Shown here in pieces: positions 49,293 through 59,657 of a DNA stretch of 64,000 bases. Both the position numbers and the translations under genes were made by a program. Below the pieces are notes generated by a model. It had not been told where the DNA came from. It made no database searches and saw only the letters and a list, made by a program, of their open reading frames with translations. The stretch spans positions 2,294,001 to 2,358,000 of the forward strand of contig OY540821.1 in the NCBI GenBank assembly GCA_961205875.1. Reading direction: 5' to 3'. This stretch comes from Sialis fuliginosa (lineage: Eukaryota > Arthropoda > Insecta > Megaloptera > Sialidae). Within the stretch, counting starts at the first letter, position 1. Every line of letters begins with the position of its first letter.

Positions 49293-50538
49293 GAGGTCTA
49301 CCGGATTTCACGTCTAACGTCACTACTATTATATTTTAAATATAAATACATAGATTATTATCTTAAATCAATAATAACATTGTTATACAGGGTGGGGCGT
49401 TTAAAGTGTTACAGTTGATTTTCTCAGAACCTTCGCATATTTGAAAAAAATGTTTCAACCAAAAAATGTTTGGTTGTAAGGGGGTAATCGAATAGTAATA
49501 TTTATTTGCTATTTTAACGTGGCCTTCAAGGATATTTTAAGGTCAACATCATTTTTTAAAATAGGAACCTACAGTTTTTATTTAGTAATCTTATTCTACG
49601 TGAAAAAACAAGAATCTTTCATTGAAAACATTTTTTTTGAACAACCCAAGATTTCCAAGGTATCTAACAAAATAATTCGAGATTTTGAACTTTCAAGAAT
49701 TTTTTACTCAGAAACCACAAACTTTAGAAAAAAAAGTACAGGATACACAAAATATTTATTTTGGTCTAATAAAGCGTGGAGAATTATTTTAAAAAATTTA
49801 AAAACTTTTTCTATTTATTTTATTTTAGCAAAAACAAAAAAAAGTACGAAATGTTAAAAAAAATCTAGAATAATTCTCCAAGTTTCATTAGACCAAAATA
49901 AACATTTTTTTGTATTTTGTACTTTTTTTCTAAAGTTTATGGTTTCTGAGTAAAAAATTCTTGAAAATTCAAAATCTCGAATTATTTTGTTAGATACCTT
50001 GGAAAGCTTGGGTTGTTCAAAAAAAAGTTTTCCATGAAAGATTCGTGTTTTTTCACGTAGAATAAGATTACTAAATAAAAACTATAGGTTCCTATTTAAA
50101 AAAATGATGTTGACCTTCAAATATCCTTGAAGGCCACGTTAAAATAGCAAATAAATATTACTATTCGATTACCCCCTAACAACCAAACATTTTTTGGGTG
50201 AAATATTTTTTTCAAATATGCGATGGTTCTGAGATAATCAACTGTAACACTTTAAATGCCCCACCCTGTATATGGTATTTCTTTAAGAAAATACATTAAA
50301 TTATAAAAATTATGTTTTCTACATATTCTGCAATTTTTACAGCTCTCGTGAAACTATTTGTGTAGCTATAATTTCGTTAATTTTTTTGTATAGCATACGT
50401 TCTTTTCGATCGAATGTAATTACAATTATAGTGTCAATAACAATTTAATATAAAAATAATAATATAATAGTAGTGACGTTAAAATATTCACTTTAAATCT
50501 ACATAGAGTGATTTTCGGCCGAAATTCCGGTACACCTC
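49293..50538. mobile_element. TA-flanked MITE, GAGGTGTACCGG family (copy 3), split by a foldback
   Basis: GAGGTCTACCGGATTTCACG at left and CCGGTACACCTC at right, TA on both sides. Its right end lies 86 bp beyond the stop codon of grnd, so it probably forms part of that gene's 3' UTR or terminator region. Confidence 0.9.
49388..50268. mobile_element. 881-bp foldback, TIR CAGGGTGGGGC, TSD TA
   Basis: CAGGGTGGGGCGTTTAAAGT and inverse; TA at 49386-49387 and 50269-50270. Copy 1 of the host (TTGTTCTATATGGCATT near 11000) is the empty site. Arms of about 400 bp mirror each other. The 112-codon frame in the left arm is incidental. Confidence 0.93.
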
Positions 50539-50624
50539 TATATATGGTACTACTTTACATAACATTAGGAAAGGGTATGGGGCAAAGGTTATCTTTGCTT
50601 TTACTTCTGAACATTTGAAACATT

Positions 50625-53600
50625 TCAATGTGGAGTTGGGGTACGCGCCAAAGCCGGATTATCGTAGGCGTAATCTGGGGCCCTGTCCTCTGCAGGCCCG
50701 GTTCTGCGACTCATAGTAGTCGTCGTGGTCATCATAGTACCGGGACTGTCCCCTAGCTTTATGCCGACCGTCGTGGCGTCCGAAGCCGCGGGACTGTGTG
50801 GTGGTATAGCCGGCATTTCTAGACGGAGGTCTTCAGGTTTGCCCATGTTGACGGTAACAGTAGATGGATGGTTTTTCTGCTGTACCCCGTTTGATATGTT
50901 CTTTACCTGTAAAATATTGTTATTCACTGTTAACACTAGATATATCAACCGGTTTTAAATTTTGCGCTAAGGAAAGTTAAAATTTAAATTGTTAATTACT
51001 GCCATTTATCATATCGTGTATAAAAATTTTAGTGAAAAACATGATTTCTTGTTTTCTTCAAGCTCTTTTTTTCCTATCCCTTGCATTAATTGATTAAATT
51101 AATATTTTTCAGCTAAATAACCAACCGGTCAAAGTGGCCGGTTTGGTAGAGATTAGAGATAGGTATATATCATTTTTTGGTATATCTAGGGTCATTCCAT
51201 AAATAAAAAATCACTTTTCAGGTCAACCTCGAGGATTTGCATGGATTTACAATATGTTATAAAGGCTTTTGTAAGGATATTATTATGTTCCAGTATAATT
51301 TTAATGTTTTATAATTATTTATAAAAAAGTTATAACGTATTAAATTTTTTAGCTAATTTTTTTTAATGCCAAATATCTTAAAAACTGTGAGTTTTACGTA
51401 TATTATTAAGAAAGATTTTTTATCGACAAAATACAGAATTATACAGGTTGGGGCAATAGTGTGTGGAAGTTCGATATTTCATACACCATAACAGATAAAA
51501 ACATTTTTTTATTGCAGATGTAAACTGTGGGTAAATGCGCATACATAGAAATTATTTTCAAATATACAGGGTGCTACAAAAAAGTATGGCACGCATAAGG
51601 TAATTTTTTTTAAATGGAATGCCCTGAATATTTTTGCATATTTAACACTTCTCTTGGGATGTTTATTCATATACATGGTAGCTCTAAGATATTTAAAACA
51701 AGAGCACCCTACAACCACCTACAGTAAGGTCCATATTTAATTTCCTCTTCAAAGATGCGGCCGCGGAAGTGGTGAATTTTTAAGTGGAGTAATTTAAACA
51801 TTCATTTTTTTGAAAATAATACTATTACGTCTAAACCGGACATTAGATGGGGCTAATATTTTAGATATGAATAAACATCCCAAGAGAAGTGTTAAATATG
51901 CAAAAATATTCAGGGCATTCCATTTAAAAAAAATTACCTTAAGCGTGCCACACTTTTTTGTAGCACCCTGTATATAGAAAATAATTTCTATGTATGCGCA
52001 TTTACCCACAGTTTGCATCTGCATTAGAAAAATGTTTTTATCTGTTATGGTGTACGAAATATCGAACTTCCACACACTATTGCCCCACCTGTATATTAAA
52101 AAAATATTTTTGAGACAAAATATTAATGTGTCTTTATTTTTTATAAAAAATAAAAACAAACATTAAAATTTTAACAAATACTCATGCTTCGATTTTTTTG
52201 AAAAAAAATTTTCTTATAGCTTATTTTATTCTGAAGATAATGCCGTTTGGCCAGTTAGTTTACTCTTAATAGTTTTAAGTGCAGCGCCAAGCGACGCGTC
52301 CGTATAGGAAACTCAGACTAGCTCGGCGCTGCGCTTAAAAATGTATATCTTCAAAATTATTAAGAGTAAACTAACTAGCCAAACGGCAGAATAAAATAAG
52401 CTATAAGACATATTTTTTTCAAAAAAATCGAAGCATGAGTATTTGTTAAAATTTTAATGTTTGTTTTTATTTTTTATAAAAAATATAGACAAATTAATAT
52501 TTTGTCTCAAAAATATGTTTTTTATATAATTCTGCATTTTGTCGATCACAAGCTCTCTTGATAATTTTACGTAAAATGCACAGTTTTTAAGATATTTGGC
52601 ATTAAAAAAAATATAAAAAAATAATTCAATACGTTATAAATTTATTATAAATAATTATAAAAAATTAAAATTATACTGGAACACATCCATACAAAATCCT
52701 TTATAACATATTGTAAATTCATGAAAACTCTCGAAGTTGACTTGAAAAGTGATTATTATGAAATGACTCGAGATTGACTTTAATTCAGACGAAATAAGCC
52801 TCATCATTTTTATTTACAAGTCTTGCCGATAGTTTCAGTTTTTAAGATTGATCTGTAATTAGTAAAAAAAAACATCTGCCAAGTAAATTCACAGTGCTTC
52901 CTCGTGCTACATTCAACAAAGTTAGTTTATTATTGAACAATTTAAATAAAAACCGATACATTTTAATTTTACTAAAAAATATTAACTCGAAATTTTTGGC
53001 CTCTATACATCACCCAATCTGCAGGGCTGATTTGTAGTGAGGTAGAGTGGGGGCAAATCGAGTACTGTTATAGTAAGTAGCAGGGGCGCCGACTTGTTAA
53101 AAATATTGGGGTGGCTCAATTTTTTTGGACTCCCTTTTCCCTTATATAAGACAAAATAATAATACTGTGTACCCCCCTCCCTCCCCCCAAGAAAGTTGAC
53201 GTTAGAAGCTTTTTTCATAAACAATTTTTTTTCTTGAATTTTGTTTTCATTTAATTAATAATTTTATTTATTAACCTAAAAAACTGCCAAGTCAGGTCTG
53301 TATTAAGGAAAATTTTGAAACATATTTATAAAATTAATTATATTTTAGATAGCAAAAATTATGATATTTAATCAAATAAAATAAATTTAAAGTGACATAC
53401 GTATATGGGGTTGGAATGATTAGTAAAACCTTATGGACTGGGTTTAGAAGTACAAAAACTTAAAAAATGTCCCATGCCTAAAGTTTTTATAAAAATTATT
53501 TATATATATCATATATTTATAAAATTAATATAATTAATTTAAAAAAATATGTTTCAGACTTAAATTTTTCCTTAATACAGACCTGATTTTTTTGTATACT

Positions 53601-56377
53601 ATATGATCGACTATTAAAATATCTACAATTCTGCAAATAAACTCCTTCATTACGTTTTATTGTGCCTTTATTTGTAATTTGTGTACAAAATAAATTTTTA
53701 TATTTTATATATTTCACTTGCCTAAACGATTAACTTTCCAAAAATCTCCATAATTCTAATAATTTTTCATAATGACTACATTATTTTACAAAATATACTC
53801 ACTAACATATTGGAACCTATAAATTAATCCCCCCGACGGTAATATTGGGGGAGCTTGAGTCCCTTAAGCCCCATGGAGTCGGCGCCCCTGGTAAATAATG
53901 TTTTTTATATATAATCGCCCCGACTTGCCTATACACGACCCTGCAATTTGAATGTCAAATTGGGTGGTGTATAGAGGCTTTAAATCTAAATTTATGCAAA
54001 CATCGAAATGACATTTAAATTGTCAAAATGACATTTAATATGTCAAAGTAAATATCAATTTAAAAAAAAACAAATAACGATTTTTTAAAGCAAATTGAGA
54101 TATATCTTTGTAAGGGAAAATTTACAACAAACATTGTAGATGTAGGTATATTATAGGAAACTGAATGTTCTACAAAAAAGACTCTATAAAACCATTCAAC
54201 CAAGTTTAGTTAATATCGATTCAGTCTCCTAAAATAACACAAACAAATTTTTGTAGACCTTTTGATTTAACCCTTCATTTACAAGATATTTACTATCAAA
54301 GTCGTTATCTGAGCACCCTCCTGTAATTTCTAAACTATCGATGCAAATTAATTAGTCATTTTAATGAAAATTATAACAAACACGAGCAAAAATAGTTCAT
54401 AAAAAATTTAGAAATACTTAACTATTTTTTTTATAAATCATCATACAAATACGTACACTTTTATAGAGATTACATCTTTCGTCAACATAAAATAGGTCTT
54501 GATACGTATTATCAAGTAGGGAATGTTAGTGAGAATGGCTACGGAACCCTACCATGTGCGTACCCAATACACACTTGGTCCAGTGGCGTAGATAGGGGGG
54601 TGATTGGGATGATCAATTACCCCCCATGAGTTTAGTTAAAGATTTTTTTTTTTAATTTTCCAAGTATGAACAAAATTGTAGAAGTAAATGGGAAAAATTT
54701 GGTAAATTAAAAGTAAAAAAAAAGGTCTTCAGTTATTTTAAAATTTTGAATTACCTTTTTTTTAGTAATAAAAAGTAAATTAAATACAAAAAATATATGA
54801 TCAAAAAAAAAAGGTCATTCAATTTAACATATTAATCATTTTTTTCGCGTATTTTAGAGGCCCCTCAGCCACCACTTGTCATATCGCCCCCCATCGTAAA
54901 AAGCTATCTACGCCACTGACTTGGTCAGTTTTTTAATAATACCTATTACTAATTATTGAAATGGGACTTACCTTCTTCTTATTAAAATAATCTCGAAGAC
55001 GCGACAGTGAAACATTCTTGTTTTGAACACAATTAACAAAAACGACAACTGCTACTAACAGTATTCCTACAATAGAGACACCTGCTAACCCTAACGAAAC
55101 GTTGATCATATTCTCTAGATGTCGTACATGTTCTAAAAAAATATAATACGTATTTATATTTCATATTGATATTGTTTTTTTAGTATAATACATACCTCTA
55201 AGTTCTTCGACTTTCTTTTCTCGTTTTTCAAGTAAATAGTCTGAAAAATAGATTTAGGAAAATTAAAAAAAAAGTATAATTTAATTTTATTAAAGTTTAA
55301 AATTAAAAATTTATGTATTAAGTATTTATATAAACAGGCCCTACTGTGGGGGGCAGCAGGGTCGGTTATCTTGGGTATGTTAAAATAAATATTGTTTTCT
55401 ATTTAAATTTTTATTTTTCCTATTTTTGCATTATGTTTATTGTTTATATTCAGTAAGTAGGAACAGTGAAACAAAATAGATATATTTAAGGTAGTTGCAC
55501 CAGTCTTGGCAAGGACCCCAGTAATGGCAAATTAACTAAATGTACTGAATTAGAAATATGTGTTGATATTTGATACTACCATTTCTGAATATCAACATTT
55601 AACTGTCTTACAGCGTGATTTGGTGACAATCGGCCAATAGGTGTCCAAATGGTGGACATTTAAACTAATTATTAGTATAATTTATTTATTAATTATTACA
55701 TTTTCATAGCAACTGCTTTACATTGTTTCAAATTTGACGATTCTTTCTTTTATATCTTTTGTGTCGTAGTACTTATCATTTTGTAATCATTAGCAAGTGT
55801 CCATCACTGCGTGCTCATTACTGGTTTTACCTTTGCCATTACTGGAGAAAAAAAATGAACAAAATAAAAGGCTATAATTTAAAAATAAACTATATTTGCG
55901 GACTTAGGTAATTTAATTGATTAAATATAAGAATTACAAAAAACAAGCCCATTAATCCAAAAAAACCGAAAACTTGCTCTTATAGCGGCCATAACTGGTG
56001 CCTTTACGTTATTTATTTATAAAGGCACCAAACTATATCGGGTTCTATCTCACTTATAAAGACCCTGTGTATATAAATCAAAATTAGAGTTAGTTGTTTT
56101 ACCTTCTGAATTAAAGTTTATAGTCTAAATTCATCCTTGGGTACTTAAAAATAATTATAATTTGTTTAAATTATTTACCCTGGCAGTCTCTTTCACAAAT
56201 TCTTTGATCAGCATTGTGCCCCTCGCATATATTAGAACAATCTTCACATTTTTGATGATAAGCTGAACAATATTGCATCTTTCTGCAACTCAATGTTCCA
56301 CATCTCGTGTCCGCACTAACAATTTGCAAAAGTAATACGACGCAAAGTGTACTTAAGATAAGTAAATTAAAGCCCAT
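50625..56377 (-). CDS. grnd: Grindelwald-like TNF receptor (type I membrane protein), 4 exons
   Basis: Likely orthologue of Drosophila Grindelwald, a receptor for the TNF Eiger that feeds JNK signalling. Exons on minus: 56377-56179, 55240-55196, 55132-54972, 50906-50625; 687 nt, 228 aa (the fly protein is of similar length). Seen: signal peptide about 1-22; a compact extracellular domain with eight cysteines at 26, 31, 37, 44, 47, 51, 61 and 65; a charged stalk 67-90 (DYLLEKREKKVEELR); one membrane segment about 93-115; and a cytoplasmic tail of about 112 residues. The tail is Pro/Ser/Thr-rich with a run of threonines and ends in DYAYDNPALARTPTPH. The single Cys-rich module directly before a short stalk, total size and C-terminal tail fit Grindelwald better than Wengen, which has a longer ectodomain. 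Intron 3 is 4.1 kb and packed with nested foldbacks. The family call rests on architecture and a short remembered resemblance, so it is less certain than the other genes. Confidence 0.75.
51444..52091. mobile_element. 648-bp nested foldback, TIR CAGGTGGGGCAATAG, TSD TA
   Basis: TA at 51442-51443 and 52092-52093. The opposite arm of the host gives the empty site (GAATTATATAAAAAACAT, inverse). Arms include GTGTGTGGAAGTTCGATATT. Confidence 0.92.
51567..51970. mobile_element. 404-bp foldback at the core, TIR CAGGGTGCTACAAAAAAG, TSD TA
   Basis: TA at 51565-51566 and 51971-51972. A related, more decayed copy with the same flanking sequence (CATAGAAATTATTTTCAAAT) lies at about 5655-6080. Confidence 0.9.
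52999..53978. mobile_element. Nested element, TIR GCCTCTATACATCACCCAAT
   Basis: GCCTCTATACATCACCCAAT at left and its inverse with one change at right. Without the internal hAT MITE it is about 160 bp. Confidence 0.85.
53081..53890. mobile_element. 810-bp hAT-like MITE, CAGGGGCGCCGACT
   Basis: TIR CAGGGGCGCCGACT both ends; flanks GTAAGTAG and GTAAATAA (6/8). A further inverted pair inside (CAGGTCTGTATTAAGGAAAA at about 53296 and its inverse near 53565-53585) indicates another insertion. Confidence 0.88.
54581..54918. mobile_element. 338-bp hAT-like MITE, CAGTGGCGTAGATAG
   Basis: TIR CAGTGGCGTAGATAG and its inverse; perfect 8-bp TSD ACTTGGTC at 54573-54580 and 54919-54926. It inserted into a 288-bp-type unit, since the flanks ACACTTGGTC and TCAGTTTTTTAAT mimic 25048-25070. 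It lies 54 bp from the exon 3 donor of grnd. Confidence 0.95.
55489..56009. mobile_element. 521-bp MITE, AGGTARWGRCACCAGT family (copy 3, uninterrupted)
   Basis: AGGTAGTTGCACCAGTCTTG at left and CCATAACTGGTGCCTTTACG at right, TA at 55487-55488 and 56010-56011. Serves as the empty-site reference for copy 2. In grnd intron 1. Confidence 0.92.
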
Positions 56378-57048
56378 TTTTAAATTAGTTTTTCACATAT
56401 TGCACAGTGTAAAATGATATATTTCGTCTATTTTATTTTAAACATTACAATAGTCCAACGCATTCTTTTCAACAGGTGTGTAAAGGTATAACTTTACTTA
56501 ACTAACTTTATTGTTATGGCTTAAGTCATTTTTAATTGTTAGAAAGAGAAAGGGTATGTTTAATATTCATATTTGCGTATATCCATCTCATTTTGTTGTA
56601 GTTGTATCATTTTTGACTTTCTGAGTCATTTATGGTTGGTTGGGTACAAACGAAAGTTACCAGAATAAATAGCTTCCTTAAGGCATAGTTTCGTATAAAT
56701 CGATTGGAACTTTTCGTACCTGTTATACAGGTAATGTTGATGATATCATTTTGGAAAAGGACGGATGTATATCTTTGTTTAAAGGTTACTGTTATATTTT
56801 TATCTATAAATAAATTCCTTATACTCTATGTTTATTAAATTAAATGGCAATATTTAAAAATACGAATGTGATATAAATATAAGCATTGTTAACAGTGGTG
56901 CCGGATCCGGGGGGCAGGGGGGACAACTGCTCCCCAACATTTTCAGTGTGGGGGGGGCAATGACTACTTTTTGCCCCCCTAAAATTTTGATCCTGTCTTT
57001 TAGAGCGGGTTTGAAGCGACGTGCAATTATAAAAATCTATTTTTTGTA
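56378..57048. other. grnd 5' flank
   Basis: Presumed promoter and 5' UTR of the minus-strand grnd. A decayed MITE end CAGTGGTGCCGGATCCGGGG with G/C runs lies at 56894-56990. No regulatory motif called. Confidence 0.4.
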
Positions 57049-57651
57049 CACTAAACTCCAAAATTAAGGGATCACTAAAATAAATCAGCGATTCAGGATT
57101 TCGCAGATATCTTAGGGATACTTTTAACTTAAAAAAACATAGATACTTTAATGCAATTTTTTAGATCACTTTCAACTGGAATTTTCAGAATGAAATTTTT
57201 TATTATTAAATAAAAACTAAAGGGCCTAAAAGAAAAAACTTTCAGATCTTCCCTTGAATTTTTTTACAATTATTTGTTTCTAGTTATCCCAAAATATATG
57301 TAATTTTGCTTTGATTGCAAATAACTTGGTTGAAAATGGTCGTACAGCAATAAAAAAAAGCAAATTAAAGAAAAAGTCTGATCTACAAACATCCTTTATT
57401 TGATTATACCAAAAAAAATTCTCAAGTTCTGTAGAGCCTCTCAAAAATGAAATACATTTTTGAAATTTTTTTTCGACATTTCATCTTGAAAAAAAGAGAT
57501 TATCGTTAAGGATATTAAAATTTTCAACAAATGATTCGAAAAACTATTTTTTAAAACTATTCTACGACCATTTTTCGCAGAGATGCAGCCATTCAAAAAT
57601 ACCTAAAAATATTGAAAAAATTTAGTGATCCCTTAATTTTGGAGTTTAGTG
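57049..57651. mobile_element. 603-bp foldback, TIR CACTAAACTCCAAAATTAAG, TSD TA
   Basis: Perfect terminal repeat through GGGATCACTAAA; TA at 57047-57048 and 57652-57653. Lies between the divergent grnd and HINT3 genes. Confidence 0.9.
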
Positions 57652-58184
57652 TAATTTTTTTACTCTTAAAATTCTTTAATTTTTGTAAACTGATGTTAAC
57701 GCTCACAAACAAATTATAAAATGTAACCACGAGTCTAGTCTAGCCAGAGACAAAAAAATATGAAAAGTTAGTATCTCTGTTTATTTATTTATTTTTAACA
57801 AATATACGATATTGAGCAAGTTAAAAAAAATTGAAGTCAATTTTGAATTTTAAGAACGCGAACTAAAGTTATGTCAGCTTAATTTTTGAGGCTCGTAGTG
57901 CCTCGAAAGAAATGAGATTTTATTTTTTTCGTACAATTTCAATGTATTGAAATTCATCGCCTCTATTATAAATTATTGGCTTCTTAATTTTTTCTTTAAA
58001 TTCATTAATTTTAATTTTCCATTGTTGGTTTAAAAATCAGATAATCGAAGTAATTTTGTTTTATTCATGTTGGTATACTTTATTAAAAATGTGAAGATAA
58101 CTTCACGTTATCAACTTTGACACTGACGTTTAATTGTTGACATAGTCCAGGTTGACGTATGACATTTTTTAAGTAAAAAATATA
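57652..58184. other. HINT3 5' flank
   Basis: AT-rich; presumed promoter. GATAACTTCACGTTATC near 58095-58111 is a short palindrome about 75 bp upstream of the HINT3 start. Nothing else seen. Confidence 0.4.
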
Positions 58185-58651
58185 ATGGCAGATCGGAAGA
58201 AGTGTATTTTTTGTAAAATTGCAGACGGTTTAGAAAATAATGAAGTATTATACGACGATGGTACTTTTATAGTGTTCCGTGATATACGCCCAGCAGCGAA
58301 ACATCATTTTTTAATTGTTCCTAAAGAACATATACGAGATGCCAAACATTTGTCTACAGATAAAAAAGAATTAGGTGAAAAATAAAATAAAACATACAAG
58401 TAAATTTTATTTAATAAATAATTTAAATATTTATTTTAGTCGAGAAGTTGGTAAAAATTGGAAATGACCTATTAACGCAGCATGGTGCGAATATGACAGA
58501 TACTCTTTTAGGTTTCCATTGGCCCCCATTCCATTCAGTTAGCCATTTACATATGCACGCTATCAGTCCATTATCTGAAATGTCTTTTGTGTCAAGAATG
58601 ATGTTTAAACCTAATTCATTTTGGTTTGTTTCGGTCAGTCAGAAAAAATAG
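58185..58651 (+). CDS. HINT3: HINT3-like adenosine 5'-monophosphoramidase (HIT family), 2 exons
   Basis: Histidine-triad nucleotide hydrolase that cleaves AMP-lysine/phosphoramidate bonds. Exons 58185-58374 and 58440-58651 join to 402 nt, 133 aa. Seen: CIFCKIADG with the Cys-x2-Cys pair at residues 7 and 10; FRDIRPAAKHHFLIVPKEHI at about 31-50; GFHWPPF at 88-94, typical of HINT3 rather than HINT1; and the triad HLHMHAI at 99-105, where the central His101 is the expected nucleophile. The end SFWFVSVSQKK corresponds to the family's conserved SYWF region. The protein stops soon after this, so it is short compared with vertebrate HINT3 (about 180 aa) but complete through the HIT fold. The first exon would read into a stop just past the GTGAAA donor, so splicing is required. 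Candidate AATAAA at 58763-58768. It lies head-to-head with grnd (1.8 kb apart) and 1 kb upstream of Rab18 on the same strand. Confidence 0.93.
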
Positions 58652-58762
58652 AAACAATAGAACTTTAATTAATATATTTTATTTTTATTTTTTAGCCTGA
58701 GTACGTAATGTCGAGATTATGATTGAATTTATAACATATTTAGTTATAATTAGGTAATATTA

Positions 58763-58768
58763 AATAAA
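58763..58768 (+). promoter_or_regulatory. Candidate poly(A) signal of HINT3
   Basis: AATAAA 112 bp past the stop, first canonical signal downstream. Confidence 0.45.
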
Positions 58769-58936
58769 GATTAATTAAATATAAAAATTAAAACAATATA
58801 ATAATAATTTATATAAATAAGTAATCCTACATATGTTTATGAATAGGTATAATTTAAAAAAATGTATTGTAGGAGATTTTTGTAATTTATACGTTATTAA
58901 AAATAAACAGTATTTTTCATAGAATAATTATTTATT

Positions 58937-59290
58937 GTGATAAATCTTTGTAAAGGAATATTTGACAACAAACGTTGTAGACCAATATTATAGGAAATTG
59001 AATGCTCTACAAAAGAGATTCTATAAAATTTTCACGTAACATGTGTCGTTCTTGAGATATCTTGAAAAAATAAATATTTTGAGATGTCTCCTCTCCCTTA
59101 CACGATTTTAATGATTTTGAACAATTTTGAAATGGAACCGTCAAACCACCCGACCATCCAACCAAGTTTCATTACTATCGGTTCAGTGGTTCGTGAGTTA
59201 TGCGTGTGACAAGGATTCAGGAACAGACACGGAACGAAAAGTGTTTATCTTAACCTGAAACGCAAAACCATTTTTAAACGATGTCAATTG
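58937..59290 (+). repeat. Family E, copy 6 (3' portion) between HINT3 and Rab18
   Basis: ATAAATCTTTGTAAAGGAAT, then TGTCGTTCTTGAGATATCTT, GGTTCAGTGGTTCGTGAGTT and CACGGAACGAAAAGTGTT in family order. Confidence 0.75.
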
Positions 59291-59657
59291 CGAGAAACCA
59301 AAAATCGCAAAAATGTATTATTATTTATTTATTTTTACAAATATTTGTAGTATAGTATATAGTAACTTTTACATTCTCAATTGGTACTAATAGCTGCAAC
59401 TTCATTCTCATTAATGTCAAATTGCTATTATTCATCATTTCATCATCGTTTTTAAAAAGATATGATATAAATATAAAACGTAGTTATCTTTTAAACAAGT
59501 TTTTTGTGTCAATGATTGAATCTTGTATCACAATAAAATTCTAAAATATAGTAATTATGTTATTTATGAAGAAATACTATACTTGACGTGTAAATAAAAC
59601 ATAAATATTTAAATAAATAAATATATTTGACATCCTGTTCTTCAAATATAAAAAAAC

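Larger units (their letters stand above)
51189..52769. mobile_element. 1.6-kb foldback in grnd intron 3, three-level nest
   Basis: Ends GGGTCATTCCATAAATAAAA and an inverse-like TTATGAAATGACTC. Arms about 51189-51443 plus 52094-52250, and 52395-52769. At the centre is a GC-richer hairpin (52249-52395, AGTGCAGCGCC / GGCGCTGCGCT). The left arm is split at 51444-52091. Confidence 0.82.
52866..54215 (+). repeat. Family E, copy 5, split by nested elements
   Basis: ACATCTGCCAAGTAAATTCA at the start. It resumes at 53979 with TAAATCTAAATTTATGCAAA and CAAAATGACATTTAA, exactly where copies 2 and 3 are continuous. Confidence 0.75.

Noticed and set aside
49519..49857. 112-codon ORF
   Set aside because: Lies wholly in the left arm of a non-coding foldback; Lys/Phe-rich composition reflects AT richness.
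51794..52159. 121-codon minus-strand ORF
   Set aside because: Spans nested foldback boundaries, so it cannot be an old gene; no recognisable domain.
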